A DNA stretch of 64,000 nt, from the NCBI GenBank assembly GCA_003023195.1, contig PXRX01000027.1, forward strand, positions 34,480-98,479. The letters run 5' to 3'. How positions within the stretch are numbered: position 1 is the stretch's first letter; every line of letters begins with the position of its first letter. The translations under genes were made by a program, and so were the position numbers. The notes under the pieces are model-generated. The model was not told the DNA's origin. It made no database searches and saw only the letters and a program-made list of their open reading frames with translations. This DNA is from Halobacteriales archaeon QS_8_69_26 (lineage in GTDB: Archaea > Halobacteriota > Halobacteria > Halobacteriales > SW-7-71-33). Below are positions 34,517 to 43,894 of this stretch, one piece after another.

Positions 34517-36850
34517 ATGGAACCGGTCGACGTTCCGGGGCTCCCGCCGGACCTGGTCGATCACCTCGACTCCCAGGGGATCGCGGAACTGTACCCGCCC
34601 CAGGTCGAGGCCGTCGAGGCCGGCGTCACCGAGGGCGAGAGCCTGGTGGCGGCGGTCCCGACCGCCAGCGGCAAGACCCTGGTCGCGACGATGGCGATGC
34701 TCTCGGCGATCGACCGGGGCGGCACGGCGCTGTACATCGTCCCCCTGCGGGCGCTCGCCAGCGAGAAGTACGAGGAGTTCGCCGCCTTCGAGGAGTTCGA
34801 CGACCCGGGGGTGTCGGCCGCGGTCACGACCGGCAACTACGAGAGCACCGAGGGGTGGCTGGCCGACCGGGACCTCATCGTCGCCACCAGCGAGAAGGTG
34901 GACTCGATGGTCCGCAACGGGGCCGAGTGGATCGACGACCTGACCTGCGTCGTCGCCGACGAGGTCCACCTCATCGACGACGGCGAACGCGGCCCGACCC
35001 TGGAGGTGACGCTGGCGAAGCTCCGCCAGCGGGTCCCCGACCTCCAGACCGTGGCGCTGTCGGCGACGGTCGACAACGCCGACGAGATCGCACGGTGGCT
35101 CGACGCCGAACTCGTGGACTCGACCTGGCGGCCGATCGAGTTGCGCAAGGGCGTCCACTACGGGTCGGCGCTGCACTTCGGGGACGACTCCACCCGGGAA
35201 CTCGGCGTCGAACCGGGCGAGAGCCAGGAGGCCGCCGTCGTCCGCGATACGCTGGGGGAGGACGGGTCGACACTGGTGTTCGTCAACTCCCGCCGGAACG
35301 CCGAGGCCGCCGCCCGGCGGCTCTCCGGCGTCGCGGAACCACACCTCACGGGCCAGGAGCGGGCCGACCTGCGCGAACTGGCCGAGGCGATCCGCGGGGT
35401 GTCGGACACCGAGACCAGCGAGGACCTGGCCTCGGCCGTGGAGTCCGGCGGTGCGTTCCACCACGCCGGCCTCGCCCGCGAGCACCGCTCCCTCGTCGAG
35501 GACGCCTTCCGGGACCGGTTGATCAAGGTGGTCGCCGCCACCCCGACGCTGGCGGCGGGCGTGAACACCCCGAGCCGCCGGGTGGTGGTGCGGGACTGGC
35601 GGCGCTACGACGGCACCGCCGGGGGGATGGTGCCCCTGGACGTCCTGGAGGTCCACCAGATGATGGGCCGGGCCGGCCGCCCCGGGCGGGACCCCTACGG
35701 CGAGGCCGTCCTCCTGGCGTCGAACCACGACGAACTCGACGAACTGTTCGAGCGGTACGTCCACGCCGACCCGGAGCCGGTGCGGTCGAAGCTCGCGGCC
35801 GAACCCGCCCTGCGGACCCACGTGCTGGCGACGGTCGCGACCGGGTTCGCCGGGTCCCGGGAGGAGTTGCTGGCGTTCCTCGGCGAAACCCTCTACGCCC
35901 AGCAGGCCGCCGAGCCCGGCCGCCTGGAGCGCGTCACCGACGACGTGGTCGAGTACCTCGCGGCCAACGACTTCCTCGAACGCGACGGCGACCGCCTCTC
36001 GGCGACCCCCATCGGCCACACCGTCTCCCGGCTCTACCTGGACCCGATGAGCGCGGCGACGGTCATCGACGGCCTCCGGGCGGTCGAGGACGACGGCGGG
36101 GAACTCACACCCCTGGGACTGTACCACCTCGTCTCGCGTACCCCCAACATGTACGAACTCTACCTCCGGTCGGGCGACCGCAAGACCTACACCGAGATAT
36201 GCTACGAGCGCGAGGAGGAGATACCGGGATCGACCCCCAGCGAGTTCGAGGAGGGTCGGTTCGAGGACTGGCTGTCGGCGTTGAAGACCGCCAAACTCCT
36301 GGAGGACTGGGCCGGGGAACTCGACGAGGACCGCATCACGGAGCGCTACTCGGTCGGGCCGGGCGACATCCGGGGGAAGGTCGAGACCGCCGAGTGGTTG
36401 CTCGGGGCCGCCGAGTCGCTGGCGACCGAACTCGACGTGGAGGGCGTGCCGGCGATCCGCGCCGCCCGGAAGCGGGTCGAACACGGCGTCCGGGAGGACC
36501 TGCTGGAACTGGTCGGCGTCCGCGAGGTGGGCCGCAAGCGCGCCCGCCGGCTCTTCCGGGCCGGCATCGAGACCCGCGCGGACCTCCGGGAGGCCGACAA
36601 GGCGGTCGTGCTGGGCGCCCTGGACGGGCGTCGGAAGACCGCCGAGACGGTCCTGGAGAACGCCGGCCGCCAGGACCCATCGATGGACGGGATCCGGCCG
36701 GACCGGTCGCCCTCGGCCGGCGGCGGTGGGTCGGCGGACTCCGACGGTCCCACCGGAGAGTCCGACGACGCCCGGACGGAGGGATCCGACGACCGCCAGG
36801 GCCGAGAGGAGGACGAGGCGAGCGACCAGACCAGCCTGGGTGACTTCTGA
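34517..36850 (+). CDS. hel308: ATP-dependent DNA helicase Hel308
   Basis: 777 aa superfamily 2 helicase that unwinds DNA 3' to 5' at stalled forks. Motifs: Q motif ([10 protein letters not shown]), Walker A PTASGKT, Walker B DEVH, motif III SATV, motif [14 protein letters not shown]. The winged-helix and ratchet domains follow, and a helix-hairpin-helix domain ([19 protein letters not shown]). The last residues, after an acidic linker, are QTSLGDF, fitting a PCNA-interacting PIP box. Its TGA overlaps the ATG of cgi121 (TGATG), a conserved pairing in haloarchaea. Confidence 0.95.
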   Translation: MEPVDVPGLPPDLVDHLDSQGIAELYPPQVEAVEAGVTEGESLVAAVPTASGKTLVATMAMLSAIDRGGTALYIVPLRALASEKYEEFAAFEEFDDPGVSAAVTTGNYESTEGWLADRDLIVATSEKVDSMVRNGAEWIDDLTCVVADEVHLIDDGERGPTLEVTLAKLRQRVPDLQTVALSATVDNADEIARWLDAELVDSTWRPIELRKGVHYGSALHFGDDSTRELGVEPGESQEAAVVRDTLGEDGSTLVFVNSRRNAEAAARRLSGVAEPHLTGQERADLRELAEAIRGVSDTETSEDLASAVESGGAFHHAGLAREHRSLVEDAFRDRLIKVVAATPTLAAGVNTPSRRVVVRDWRRYDGTAGGMVPLDVLEVHQMMGRAGRPGRDPYGEAVLLASNHDELDELFERYVHADPEPVRSKLAAEPALRTHVLATVATGFAGSREELLAFLGETLYAQQAAEPGRLERVTDDVVEYLAANDFLERDGDRLSATPIGHTVSRLYLDPMSAATVIDGLRAVEDDGGELTPLGLYHLVSRTPNMYELYLRSGDRKTYTEICYEREEEIPGSTPSEFEEGRFEDWLSALKTAKLLEDWAGELDEDRITERYSVGPGDIRGKVETAEWLLGAAESLATELDVEGVPAIRAARKRVEHGVREDLLELVGVREVGRKRARRLFRAGIETRADLREADKAVVLGALDGRRKTAETVLENAGRQDPSMDGIRPDRSPSAGGGGSADSDGPTGESDDARTEGSDDRQGREEDEASDQTSLGDF

Positions 36851-37446
36851 TGACAGGTGAACAGTCCCCGGTCGACCTCGAACCGGCCGTCGACGTGCGG
36901 GTGGTGACCGGCACGGCACGCGTCGGGGTCCTCGACGCCTTCCTCGCGGACCTGTCCGCCGTCGGCACCGACCACGGCTGTACCGTCCAGGCGTTCGACG
37001 CCCGCCTGGTCGCCGGTCCGGTCCACCTCCGGCGGGCGGTGGCGCTGGCCGACCGCGCGTTCGCCCGCGGCGAGAACGTCGCCCGCGAGCGGGCGGTCGG
37101 GTTCTTGCTCTACGCCGCCGGGCGCCGACAGATCGACGACGCCCTGGCAATGGGCGTCGACGAGGGCGAGACGCCCGTGGCGGTCCTCGTCGCGGCCGAT
37201 CCCGACGGGAGCGACCCGGACGGCGACGACCCCGACACCGGCCCCGACTGCGGGGACCCGGACCCCGAGGCGGCCGCCAGTGCGGTCGCCGCCCTCCCCG
37301 CCGTCGACGAGGGGCCGGTCGAGTTCGGGGACCCGGACCGGATCCGCTCGTTCTTCGACATTGAGGGCCGCGAACTGGCGGCCACCGACGCGACCCTCGA
37401 CGAGGTGGTGCTCGAACGGGTGGCCCTGCTCGACGTGGAGAAGTGA
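36850..37446 (+). CDS. cgi121: KEOPS complex subunit Cgi121
   Basis: 198 aa. Cgi121 binds tRNA 3' ends for the KEOPS complex that makes t6A37. Family features: AFDARLVAGPVHLRRAVALADRAF and RERAVGFLLYAAGRRQIDDALAMGV, then VAVLVAA. A D/P/G-rich insert (residues ~118-140) separates the last two structural elements; it is unusually long. The C-terminus is family-typical (LDEVVLERVALLDVEK). Coupled to hel308 by overlapping stop and start. Confidence 0.85.
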   Translation: MTGEQSPVDLEPAVDVRVVTGTARVGVLDAFLADLSAVGTDHGCTVQAFDARLVAGPVHLRRAVALADRAFARGENVARERAVGFLLYAAGRRQIDDALAMGVDEGETPVAVLVAADPDGSDPDGDDPDTGPDCGDPDPEAAASAVAALPAVDEGPVEFGDPDRIRSFFDIEGRELAATDATLDEVVLERVALLDVEK

Positions 37447-37489
37447 GGGCGAGGATCCGACAAGTCCGGATCCGTGGAGCCTGGCGACC

Positions 37490-38593
37490 TCACCGCAGGA
37501 GGTGGACGTGCCGGACCAGCGACCGGTGGATCCGGCGGCCGTGGGTGGCCTCGACGGTCCAGTCGGCGTCGCGGGCGGCGTCGCTCCAGGGGCGGTCGCC
37601 GACGAGGACGGCCCGGCCCCCCTCGCCGGTCGCCCGCCGGGACTCCCGGAGCGCCCCCTCGACCAGCGAGGCGACGTCGCGGCTCTCGATCTTCGACTGG
37701 CGGCCGTAGGGGGCGTCGAAGACGACGCAGTCTGCGGCCCCGTCGGGGACCGGCAGGCGCGTGGCGTCGGCCCGGGCGGTGCCGTGGCGGACGCCCCGGT
37801 CGCCGAGGTAGTGGGCCAGGTTCCGGCCGGCCCCGCGGGCCATCTTGGCCTGCGCGTCGGTCCCGAGGAGGTCCGCGCCGACCAGGCCCGCCTCGACGAG
37901 GAGGCCGCCGGTGCCACACATCGGGTCGAGGACCAGGCGGCCGGGGGCCGCGCCCGCGAGGTTCACCAGCGCCCGGGCCAGCGGCGGGTCCATGCTCCCG
38001 GGCTGGAAGAACGGCCGATCGGTCGGCCGGGGCGCGAAGTCCCGGCGGGCCTCGACGGCCAGCCACCCCAGCGCACAGACCCCGTCGGTCCGATCGGGGA
38101 ATGTGTCGTCGTCGCTCCCGAACGTCGAACTCCCGAAGGCGGCGTCCCCGCCGAGGGGGCCGGCGGGATCGCTCCCGCCTCCCGAAATCCCGTCCCCGTC
38201 GGAGTCGGGGTCGTCGGCGAACACTGCGCGGAGTTCGTGGTCGGGGGCCTCCAGGTCGACGGCGAACCCCCGGTCCACGAGAACCCGGCCCAGCGCTCGC
38301 TCGACCGCCCGGGTGTCGACGCCGGCCGTCCCGCGCACGTCGCGGGCCCGCACGGCGACCGTTCCGGAGCGATCGACCGCCGCGGCCGAGAGCAGGGCGC
38401 GGGCGCTCGACACGGAAGCGTCGGTCCGGCCCACCAGTTCGGCGGCCCGGCGGGTGAACGCGAGACGCGCCACCCCGTCGATCCCTCGCGCGGTGGCGAG
38501 GCCGGGACCGATCCGGGTGACGTCGGTGGCGACCCGGCGGGCTTCCAGGGCGGCGAACCGGTCGTCCTCGCCGGCGAACTCCAGGAGGTACAC
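37490..38593 (-). CDS. tRNA (guanine10-N2)-methyltransferase (Trm-G10/TRM11-like)
   Basis: 367 aa. N-terminal THUMP domain (about 50-180) with a haloarchaeal D/G/S insert (FADDPDSDGDGISGGGSDPAG), and a Rossmann methyltransferase domain. SAM motif: LVLDPMCGTGGLLVEAGLVG. The catalytic motif reads DAPYGRQS in place of the usual DPPYG; one change that keeps the aromatic residue. Methylates G10 of tRNA. Convergent with cgi121; its promoter faces tbp. Confidence 0.88.
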   Translation of the reverse strand: MYLLEFAGEDDRFAALEARRVATDVTRIGPGLATARGIDGVARLAFTRRAAELVGRTDASVSSARALLSAAAVDRSGTVAVRARDVRGTAGVDTRAVERALGRVLVDRGFAVDLEAPDHELRAVFADDPDSDGDGISGGGSDPAGPLGGDAAFGSSTFGSDDDTFPDRTDGVCALGWLAVEARRDFAPRPTDRPFFQPGSMDPPLARALVNLAGAAPGRLVLDPMCGTGGLLVEAGLVGADLLGTDAQAKMARGAGRNLAHYLGDRGVRHGTARADATRLPVPDGAADCVVFDAPYGRQSKIESRDVASLVEGALRESRRATGEGGRAVLVGDRPWSDAARDADWTVEATHGRRIHRSLVRHVHLLR

Positions 38594-38801
38594 GCCCCCG
38601 GGTCGGCGCGGACGACCCTTCAGGGCGTCGGTCGGTGGCGCGTGCGCCGACCGGTTCGGGACGTTCGTGCGGTTCGCCGGCTCGAAAGAGGGGTTCGGGG
38701 ACCCTCCCGGGGATTTCGACCGGTTTCGGGCCGTGGACTGCCAGGGATCGGGCGGGATCGGACGGGTTCGAACGGTGACCTGTCATACCGTGTCGGCAAC
38801 C

Positions 38802-38831
38802 TTTATAAACCTTAAATACGACTTTTAAGTC
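38802..38831 (+). promoter_or_regulatory. tbp promoter with a palindrome over the start site
   Basis: TATA box TTTATAAA at 38802-38809, 28-35 nt before the tbp start. Immediately downstream GACTTTTAAGTC (38820-38831), with perfect 5-bp arms, covers the expected transcription start, a good place for a repressor, possibly autoregulation by TBP itself since the core is TATA-like. Confidence 0.65.
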
Positions 38832-38836
38832 GAGTC

Positions 38837-39400
38837 ATGACGGATCCGAAGGAAACGATCAACATCGAGAACGTAGTCGCTTCTACGGGGATCGGGCAAG
38901 AGCTCGACCTGAAGAGCGTCGCGATGGACCTGGAGGGTGCGGACTACGACCCCGAGCAGTTCCCGGGGCTGGTCTACCGCACGCAGGACCCGAAGTCGGC
39001 GGCCCTGATCTTCCGGTCGGGCAAGATAGTCTGCACGGGCGCGAAGTCGACCGACGACGTCCACGAGAGTCTGCGCATCGTCTTCGACAAGCTCCGCGAA
39101 CTGAACATCGACGTCAACGAGAACCCCGAAATCGTCGTCCAGAACATCGTCACGAGCGCGGACCTCGGGCGCAACCTCAACCTCAACGCTATCGCGATCG
39201 GTCTCGGCTTGGAGAACATCGAGTACGAACCCGAGCAGTTCCCGGGCCTGGTGTACCGGCTCGACGACCCCGAGGTCGTCGCGCTGCTGTTCGGCTCCGG
39301 GAAGCTCGTCATCACCGGGGGCAAACAGCCCGAGGACGCCGAGCAGGCGGTCGACAAGATCGTCAGCCGGCTGAACGAACTCGGCCTGCTGGAGGGGTAG
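38837..39400 (+). CDS. tbp: TATA-box binding protein
   Basis: 187 aa saddle-shaped general transcription factor made of two repeats of about 90 residues. Both carry the repeat motif: EQFPGLVYRTQDPKSAALIF with GKIVCTGAKS in the first, and EQFPGLVYRLDDPEVVALLF with GKLVITGGKQ in the second. DNA-contacting Phe residues are conserved. The acidic end (NELGLLEG) is typical of haloarchaeal TBPs. Haloarchaea often have several tbp genes; from this window alone I cannot tell whether this is the main one. Confidence 0.97.
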   Translation: MTDPKETINIENVVASTGIGQELDLKSVAMDLEGADYDPEQFPGLVYRTQDPKSAALIFRSGKIVCTGAKSTDDVHESLRIVFDKLRELNIDVNENPEIVVQNIVTSADLGRNLNLNAIAIGLGLENIEYEPEQFPGLVYRLDDPEVVALLFGSGKLVITGGKQPEDAEQAVDKIVSRLNELGLLEG

Positions 39401-39644
39401 GTGCCACCACGCGGGGGTACCGGTCGACCCCGGGGGTGACCACCGACCCGCGACCGCTTCGACGCCCGCACCGCCAGCGCCCGGTGTCGCGTCCGGGGTC
39501 GGTCCGGGTCCCACCGACGACGGTCCCGGATCCCACTGCATTCGGCGTCCTCGACCCGCGCCCGGCCCGGGTCCGTCGGCGTCGCGCCCCGGAACGGGGA
39601 CGGCGGATCGACGCGCACAAGGCCGGCGTCCGCCAAGCGCGGGC

Positions 39645-40001
39645 ATGGTCGACCCGGTGGACGCCGCCGCGTTCCTCGGCACCTTCCTCGTCCTGGCGGG
39701 CTACCTCGCCGTGACCGCCCACGTCGCCGCGCGCAACGTCCTCGGGGACGTCCGGGCCGACCGCGCGCTCCTCGTGGGGCCCGTCCCGGCCGCCGTCTCG
39801 ATGGTCGGCCAGGGCCTGGAGGTGTTCCCCCTGGTCGTACTCGCCGCCGCCGTCATCGCGGACCTCGGGGCGATCCGCCGGTCCTACGACGAGGACTGGC
39901 GGCTCTCGGCCTACGTCACCTTCATCCACGTCGTGTTCACGACCATCCTCTCGACGGTCATCGGGGGGCTGCTGATCCTCGCCTCGGGCGCCCCCGGGTG
40001 A
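39645..40001 (+). CDS. Haloarchaeal four-helix membrane protein
   Basis: 118 aa, about four hydrophobic segments (FLGTFLVLAGYLAVTAHVA, GPVPAAVSMVGQGLEVFPLV, LAAAVIADLGAI, YVTFIHVVFTTILSTVIGGLL). I recognise the pattern as a conserved haloarchaeal membrane family of unknown function (I believe DUF7473). Single-gene unit downstream of tbp. The 240-nt gap before it shows no gene. Confidence 0.7.
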   Translation: MVDPVDAAAFLGTFLVLAGYLAVTAHVAARNVLGDVRADRALLVGPVPAAVSMVGQGLEVFPLVVLAAAVIADLGAIRRSYDEDWRLSAYVTFIHVVFTTILSTVIGGLLILASGAPG

Positions 40002-40081
40002 CCGCACCGTCCGTCTCGCGGTTCGCCCACGCCAGCCAGCCGGACCGGGATCCGCCCCATCGACGCCGGATCCGGGTCCCC

Positions 40082-40228
40082 CTGCCGAACGTCCCCACGG
40101 CGCGCGAGGAACGCGCGAGGGACGACCGACCGAGTGTCCCGGGACCGCAGGGACCGGGACCCGAGGGAGGGAGTCGGCTGGGGAGGGACGTGGCCGACGA
40201 CCCGACGTTCGGTGCGGATCCGACGGCC
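40082..40228. repeat. Dispersed extragenic element, family B copy 3 (inverted)
   Basis: Inverted version of copies 1 and 2: GGCGCGCGAGGAACGCGCGA, GGGACGACCGACCGAG, GGAGGGAGTCGGCTGGGGAG and CCGACGTTCGGTGCGG. Directly followed by a family A copy and a 72-nt tandem repeat. Confidence 0.8.
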
Positions 40229-40261
40229 GGGGTCGGGTGCGCGGTGGCCGGATCACCGGCC

Positions 40262-40366
40262 GGCACCGGGCGGGAATGGAAGGGGCCGGACCGCTCGCGC
40301 CATCGGGGAGTCGCCGAGCGGGCCACTATCTCGACCGCAGGGAGAGATATCCCGCTCGGCGGCCGC
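40262..40366. repeat. Dispersed element family A copy 3 with long hairpin
   Basis: Contains a hairpin at 40313-40360: GCCGAGCGGG...TATCTC / GAGATA...CCCGCTCGGC, 10 + 6 paired bases. Nearly the same hairpin is at 48876-48923. No coding frame is supported. Confidence 0.8.
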
Positions 40367-40530
40367 GAGCGGTCCGGGGGCTTCCCGGTGGTCCCGATGG
40401 GGGAGCAGTCCAATGACTTCCCGCCAGTTTCGTCGGGCGAGCGGTCCGGGGGCTTCCCGGTGGTCCCGATGGGGGAGCAGCTCAATGACTTCCCGCCAGT
40501 TTCGTCGGGCGAGCGGTCCGGGGGCTTCCG
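40367..40530. repeat. 72-nt tandem repeat, two copies plus a part
   Basis: Unit begins GAGCGGTCCGGGGGCTTCCC and contains CCCGATGGGGGAGCAG and AATGACTTCCCGCCAG; copies at 40367-40438 and 40439-40510 differ by only two bases, then a partial copy. The length is a multiple of three, so frames 39998-40831 and 40134-40826 stay open, but neither has protein-like composition. It lies between the membrane gene and the 3' end of hisG. Confidence 0.95.
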
Positions 40531-40614
40531 GGCGATCTCGGCGGACGAAACACCCGAAACCGACCCGGGATCGACGGTGGAGAACCGATCCCCGCTCCCT
40601 CCCCGATCCGGGTA

Positions 40615-41463
40615 TTATTCGACGAGCCGTTCGATCTCGGTCACCAGAACGTCGCTCGCGCCCTCGGCCTTCAGGTCGGAGATGGTCTCGAAGATCCGGT
40701 CCTCGTCGACGACGGCGTGGACGGCGACGGCGTCCCGGCCGGCGATGTCCATCACGGTCGGGCCGCCCATGCCGGGGATCACGTCCTCGACTTCCTCCAG
40801 GCGGTCCTCGGGGACGTTCATCATGATGTAGCGCCTGCCCTCGGCGTCGAGCACCGACCGCAGGGCGGTGGTCACCTGCCGGACCTTCGAGTCTTCGAGG
40901 ACGTCCTCGCGGACGAACAGGCGGGCCGAGGAGGCGAGTACCTCCTCGACGATCTCCAGGCGGTTGACCGCCAGGGTGGTGCCCGTGGAGGTGATGTCGA
41001 CGATGGCGTCGGCCATCCCGACGTGCGGGGTGAGTTCGGTCGCGCCCGACACCTCGACGATCTCCGGGGTGACTGCCCGCTCGTCGAAGAAGCCCCGGGT
41101 AATGTGGGGGAACTCCGTGGCGACGGTCCGGCCCTCGAGGTCCGGGACCGCCCGGATGTCGCCGTCCTCGGGGGCCGCCAGCACCAGGCGACACCGGCCG
41201 TACTCCAGGTCCAGCAGCTCCTCGACGTTGCCGGGGGCGGCCTCGGCGACCTGGTCGAGGCCCGTGATCCCGGCGTCGGCGGCGCCGTCGGAGACGTACT
41301 CCGGGATGTCCGACGCCCGCGCGAACAGCAACGTCACGTCGGGGTCGACGGTGTCGGCGTAGAGCTTTCGGTCGGCACCGTCGACCACGTGCAACCCCGC
41401 GCGTTCGAGCAGATCCATCGCGGGGTCGTGCAACCGGCCCTTGTTGGGAACCGCGATTCGCAT
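40615..41463 (-). CDS. hisG: ATP phosphoribosyltransferase (long form)
   Basis: 282 aa, first enzyme of histidine synthesis, condensing ATP and PRPP. Start ATG 41463 ([20 protein letters not shown]). Family motifs: [27 protein letters not shown], and the PRPP loop [15 protein letters not shown]. The C-terminal about 75 residues form the ACT-like regulatory domain that binds histidine for feedback inhibition, so this is the long form. hisB and hisA follow upstream on the same strand, but the zinc-ribbon gene on the other strand separates them. Confidence 0.95.
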   Translation of the reverse strand: MRIAVPNKGRLHDPAMDLLERAGLHVVDGADRKLYADTVDPDVTLLFARASDIPEYVSDGAADAGITGLDQVAEAAPGNVEELLDLEYGRCRLVLAAPEDGDIRAVPDLEGRTVATEFPHITRGFFDERAVTPEIVEVSGATELTPHVGMADAIVDITSTGTTLAVNRLEIVEEVLASSARLFVREDVLEDSKVRQVTTALRSVLDAEGRRYIMMNVPEDRLEEVEDVIPGMGGPTVMDIAGRDAVAVHAVVDEDRIFETISDLKAEGASDVLVTEIERLVE

Positions 41464-41564
41464 ACACACCCGTGGGGGACCGGCGGGCAACTGTCTTTCC
41501 TTTCGGGAAGGGCTCACCGCGGCGAGCGGTCGGTCCGTCCGGGGCGCTGTTCCGGGAATCGCTG

Positions 41565-41584
41565 TTACAGTAATTTTACTGTAA
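41565..41584. promoter_or_regulatory. 20-bp palindrome, copy 4
   Basis: TTACAGTA-ATTT-TACTGTAA in the divergent region between hisG (start 41463) and the zinc-ribbon gene (start 41694), about 100 nt from each. Confidence 0.75.
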
Positions 41585-41693
41585 GCTTCCCGTCCGGCGG
41601 AACCGGTACGGATCCCCGCCAGCTATGATTCGGATCGCTGGTCCCCGGTAACAAACGGCAATATTTGTTGAGGTCGGGCGCGTACCTCCGATC

Positions 41694-41861
41694 ATGGCGC
41701 TCATCGAGAAACTCAAGTCCATGGTCGGCGGCGAGGAGGAGGAGCAGACCTACAGTTACACGTGCTCGGACTGCGGGACAGGGTTCGAGTCCACGGCGGT
41801 CAACCCGAACGACGCCGAGTGTCCCGAGTGCGGGAGCAGGCGGGTCCACTCGGTGACCTGA
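41694..41861 (+). CDS. Small zinc-ribbon protein (55 aa)
   Basis: Below the length cut-off of the ORF track. ATG 41694 (MALIEKLKSMVGGEEEEQTY) opens a 55-aa frame with CSDCGTGFES and CPECGSRRVH, a classic two-knuckle zinc ribbon. An amphipathic N-terminal helix precedes the ribbon. A TATA-like AATATTTG at 41660-41667 is about 30 nt upstream. Common haloarchaeal type (rubrerythrin-like or FmdB-like ribbon); role unknown. It sits between hisG and hisB in the opposite direction. Confidence 0.85.
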   Translation: MALIEKLKSMVGGEEEEQTYSYTCSDCGTGFESTAVNPNDAECPECGSRRVHSVT

Positions 41862-41909
41862 TCCGGACGGGATCGACCGCACGGGGCCGGACCGGATCCG
41901 GCGGGGTGC

Positions 41910-42500
41910 TCAGAGCTCCCCCTTCGTGCTCGGGGTCCCGGACCGGCGGTCGTCGACCCGCGTGGCGTCGTCCAGCGCCCGGGCGGCGCACTTGAACAGC
42001 GCCTCCACCTCGTGGTGGGCGTTGGTCCCCTCCACGCCCGCGTGGACGGTCAGCCCCGCGTTCAGCGCCAGCGACTCGAAGAAGTGCCGGGCCACGTCGC
42101 TGGTGAACTCGCCCACGGTGGGCTGGGAAAACTCCCCGTCGAAGTAGAAGCGGGGCCGCCCCGAGACGTCCACCACCACCGAGGCCACCGCCTCGTCAAG
42201 CGGCACCCGGCGGTCGGCGTAGCGAACGATCCGCGCCCGGTCGCCCAGCGCCTCGTCCAGCGCCTCGCCCAGGGCGATCCCCACGTCCTCGACGGTGTGG
42301 TGGTCGTCGACCTCCAGGTCGCCGTCACAGCGCACGGTGAGGTCGAACAGGCCGTGCTTGGCGAACGACCGGAGCATGTGGTCGAAGAAGCCCACGCCCG
42401 TCTCGACGGTCGCCTCGCCCTCGCCGTCCACCTCGACCGTGACCTCCACGTCCGTCTCGGCCGTCTCGCGGGTCACCGCCGCCGCTCGTTGCTCGCTCAT
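41910..42500 (-). CDS. hisB: Imidazoleglycerol-phosphate dehydratase
   Basis: 196 aa, sixth step of histidine synthesis. The Mn-binding motifs are present: [54 protein letters not shown] and [17 protein letters not shown]. It is the stand-alone dehydratase without the phosphatase domain found in enterobacteria. The extended C-terminus ([13 protein letters not shown]) matches haloarchaeal forms. Confidence 0.96.
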   Translation of the reverse strand: MSEQRAAAVTRETAETDVEVTVEVDGEGEATVETGVGFFDHMLRSFAKHGLFDLTVRCDGDLEVDDHHTVEDVGIALGEALDEALGDRARIVRYADRRVPLDEAVASVVVDVSGRPRFYFDGEFSQPTVGEFTSDVARHFFESLALNAGLTVHAGVEGTNAHHEVEALFKCAARALDDATRVDDRRSGTPSTKGEL

Positions 42501-42587
42501 CCTTCTGATCGGGTGAGGATTCGACGGGGATCCTCAAGTCGGTTCCGCCGCTAGATGGAGTTCTCGGTTCGGTCTCGCGCGACGGGA

Positions 42588-42662
42588 CGATCCTGGGGTC
42601 GCCCGTCCGGACCGATCGTGGGGTCGCCCGTCCGGACCGATCCTGGGGTCGCCCGTCCGGGC
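42588..42662. repeat. 25-nt tandem repeat, three copies
   Basis: CGATCCTGGGGTCGCCCGTC-CGGAC repeated three times head to tail with one-base changes, followed by the start of a fourth (CGATCC). It separates hisB from hisA. Confidence 0.95.
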
Positions 42663-42681
42663 CGATCCCGACGCTATTTCC

Positions 42682-43416
42682 TCAGTCGCCGTCGACGGCG
42701 TCCATCGCCTCCTGGAGCGTGAACGCGCCCTCGTAGAGCGCGGTGCCGACGACGACGGCGGCCGCCCCCGCGTCGACCATGGCCCGGACGTCCTCGATGG
42801 AGGAGACGCCGCCGCTAGCGATCACCGGCAGGTCGGTGGCGTCGACGACCCGCCGGACGGCGTCGGCCCGCACCCCTTCCATCCGGCCCTCGACGTCGAC
42901 GTCGGTGAACAGGACGGCGGCCGCGCCGAGGTCGTCGTACCGCCGGGCGGCGTCCGCGGGGTCGATCCCCGTCCCCTCGGTCCAGCCCTCGACGACCACC
43001 TCGCCGCCGCTCGCGTCGAGGCTCACGACGACGGTACCGGACCGCCGGTCGTCGATCCGGCGGACGATTTCGGGGTCCTCGACCGCCGCGGTCCCGAGGA
43101 TCACCCGGTCGACCCCCCGGTCGAGCAGGGAGACGGCGTCCTCGACGGTGCGGATCCCCCCGCCGACCTGGACGTCCACCGACTCGGGGACGGCCTCGAC
43201 CACCGCGGCGATGGCGTCGGCGTTCGCCCGGCGGCCCTCGAAGGCCCCGTCGAGGTCGACGAGGTGGAGGGTGCGCGCGCCGGCCTCGACCCACCGCTCG
43301 GCGGCCGCGACCGGGTCGCCGTAGCGCCGGCCGGTGTCGCGCTCCCCCCCGACCAGCTGGACCACCTCGCCGCCCTCCACGTCGACCGCAGGGATCACCT
43401 CGAAGGACCCGAACAT
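42682..43416 (-). CDS. hisA: ProFAR isomerase (HisA)
   Basis: 244 aa TIM barrel, fourth step of histidine synthesis. Start ATG 43416 (MFGSFEVIPAVDVEGGEVVQ), the first Asp of IPAVD being the catalytic base. The second catalytic Asp is in VLFTDVDVEGRMEG, and the phosphate-binding loops are VQVGGGIRTVED and VIASGGVSSIEDV. The track ORF extends 47 codons upstream without reason. Likely transcribed towards hisB across the 25-nt repeat array. Confidence 0.95.
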   Translation of the reverse strand: MFGSFEVIPAVDVEGGEVVQLVGGERDTGRRYGDPVAAAERWVEAGARTLHLVDLDGAFEGRRANADAIAAVVEAVPESVDVQVGGGIRTVEDAVSLLDRGVDRVILGTAAVEDPEIVRRIDDRRSGTVVVSLDASGGEVVVEGWTEGTGIDPADAARRYDDLGAAAVLFTDVDVEGRMEGVRADAVRRVVDATDLPVIASGGVSSIEDVRAMVDAGAAAVVVGTALYEGAFTLQEAMDAVDGD

Positions 43417-43639
43417 GGGCACTCCTGGGGCGGCGGCGGGCCTAAAGCCGTCGTTCGGGGAAGGGGCTACGCGCCGGACGTCGGCGACGGGCCAGGCGCC
43501 GGACGTCGGCGACCCCCGACCGGGGCAGTCACCCGGCCGGCGATCCCGGCGGACCAATGGATGCCAATAGATACCAACGTGTGCCCCCAGATCACACTCT
43601 CTCCCAAGACTTATCGCGGTGCTGGCCCTACCGTCTCAC

Positions 43640-43843
43640 ATGAACCCGCCCCAGGCGGATCCGGGTCCGGCGTCGAAGTCGCGCCTGTTCTGCCCGGACT
43701 GCGGTCGCGAGGGCTCGTTCCCCGAGGAGTGGGTCGTCCGGACCGACGGCGACCGGGCCAGGACCGAGTGCCCGGCCTGTGGCGCCGTCGTCGACGACCG
43801 GCCGCGGGACCGGTCCGCGGTCGAACCCGGGAACGGGGAGTAG
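43640..43843 (+). CDS. Zinc-ribbon protein (67 aa)
   Basis: 67 aa, start ATG 43640. Two knuckles, CPDCGREGSF and CPACGAVVDD, around RTDGDRARTE. A TATA-like ACTTATCG lies at about -33. The N-terminus is P-rich. Fourth kind of tiny zinc-ribbon protein in the window; presumably nucleic-acid or protein binding. Confidence 0.75.
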   Translation: MNPPQADPGPASKSRLFCPDCGREGSFPEEWVVRTDGDRARTECPACGAVVDDRPRDRSAVEPGNGE

Positions 43844-43894
43844 GGCGGACTCGCAGTTCCGGGCGGTCCCCGGGAGGGCCACCGGACCCGGCGC

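Noticed and set aside
40134-40826. Open frames through the 72-nt repeats and hisG 3' end
   Set aside because: The frame is open only because the repeat is a multiple of three and GC-rich; composition is S/R-rich and it runs antisense into hisG.
40615-43416. Single his operon
   Set aside because: hisG is separated from hisB by a divergent zinc-ribbon gene, so only hisA-hisB can be cotranscribed.
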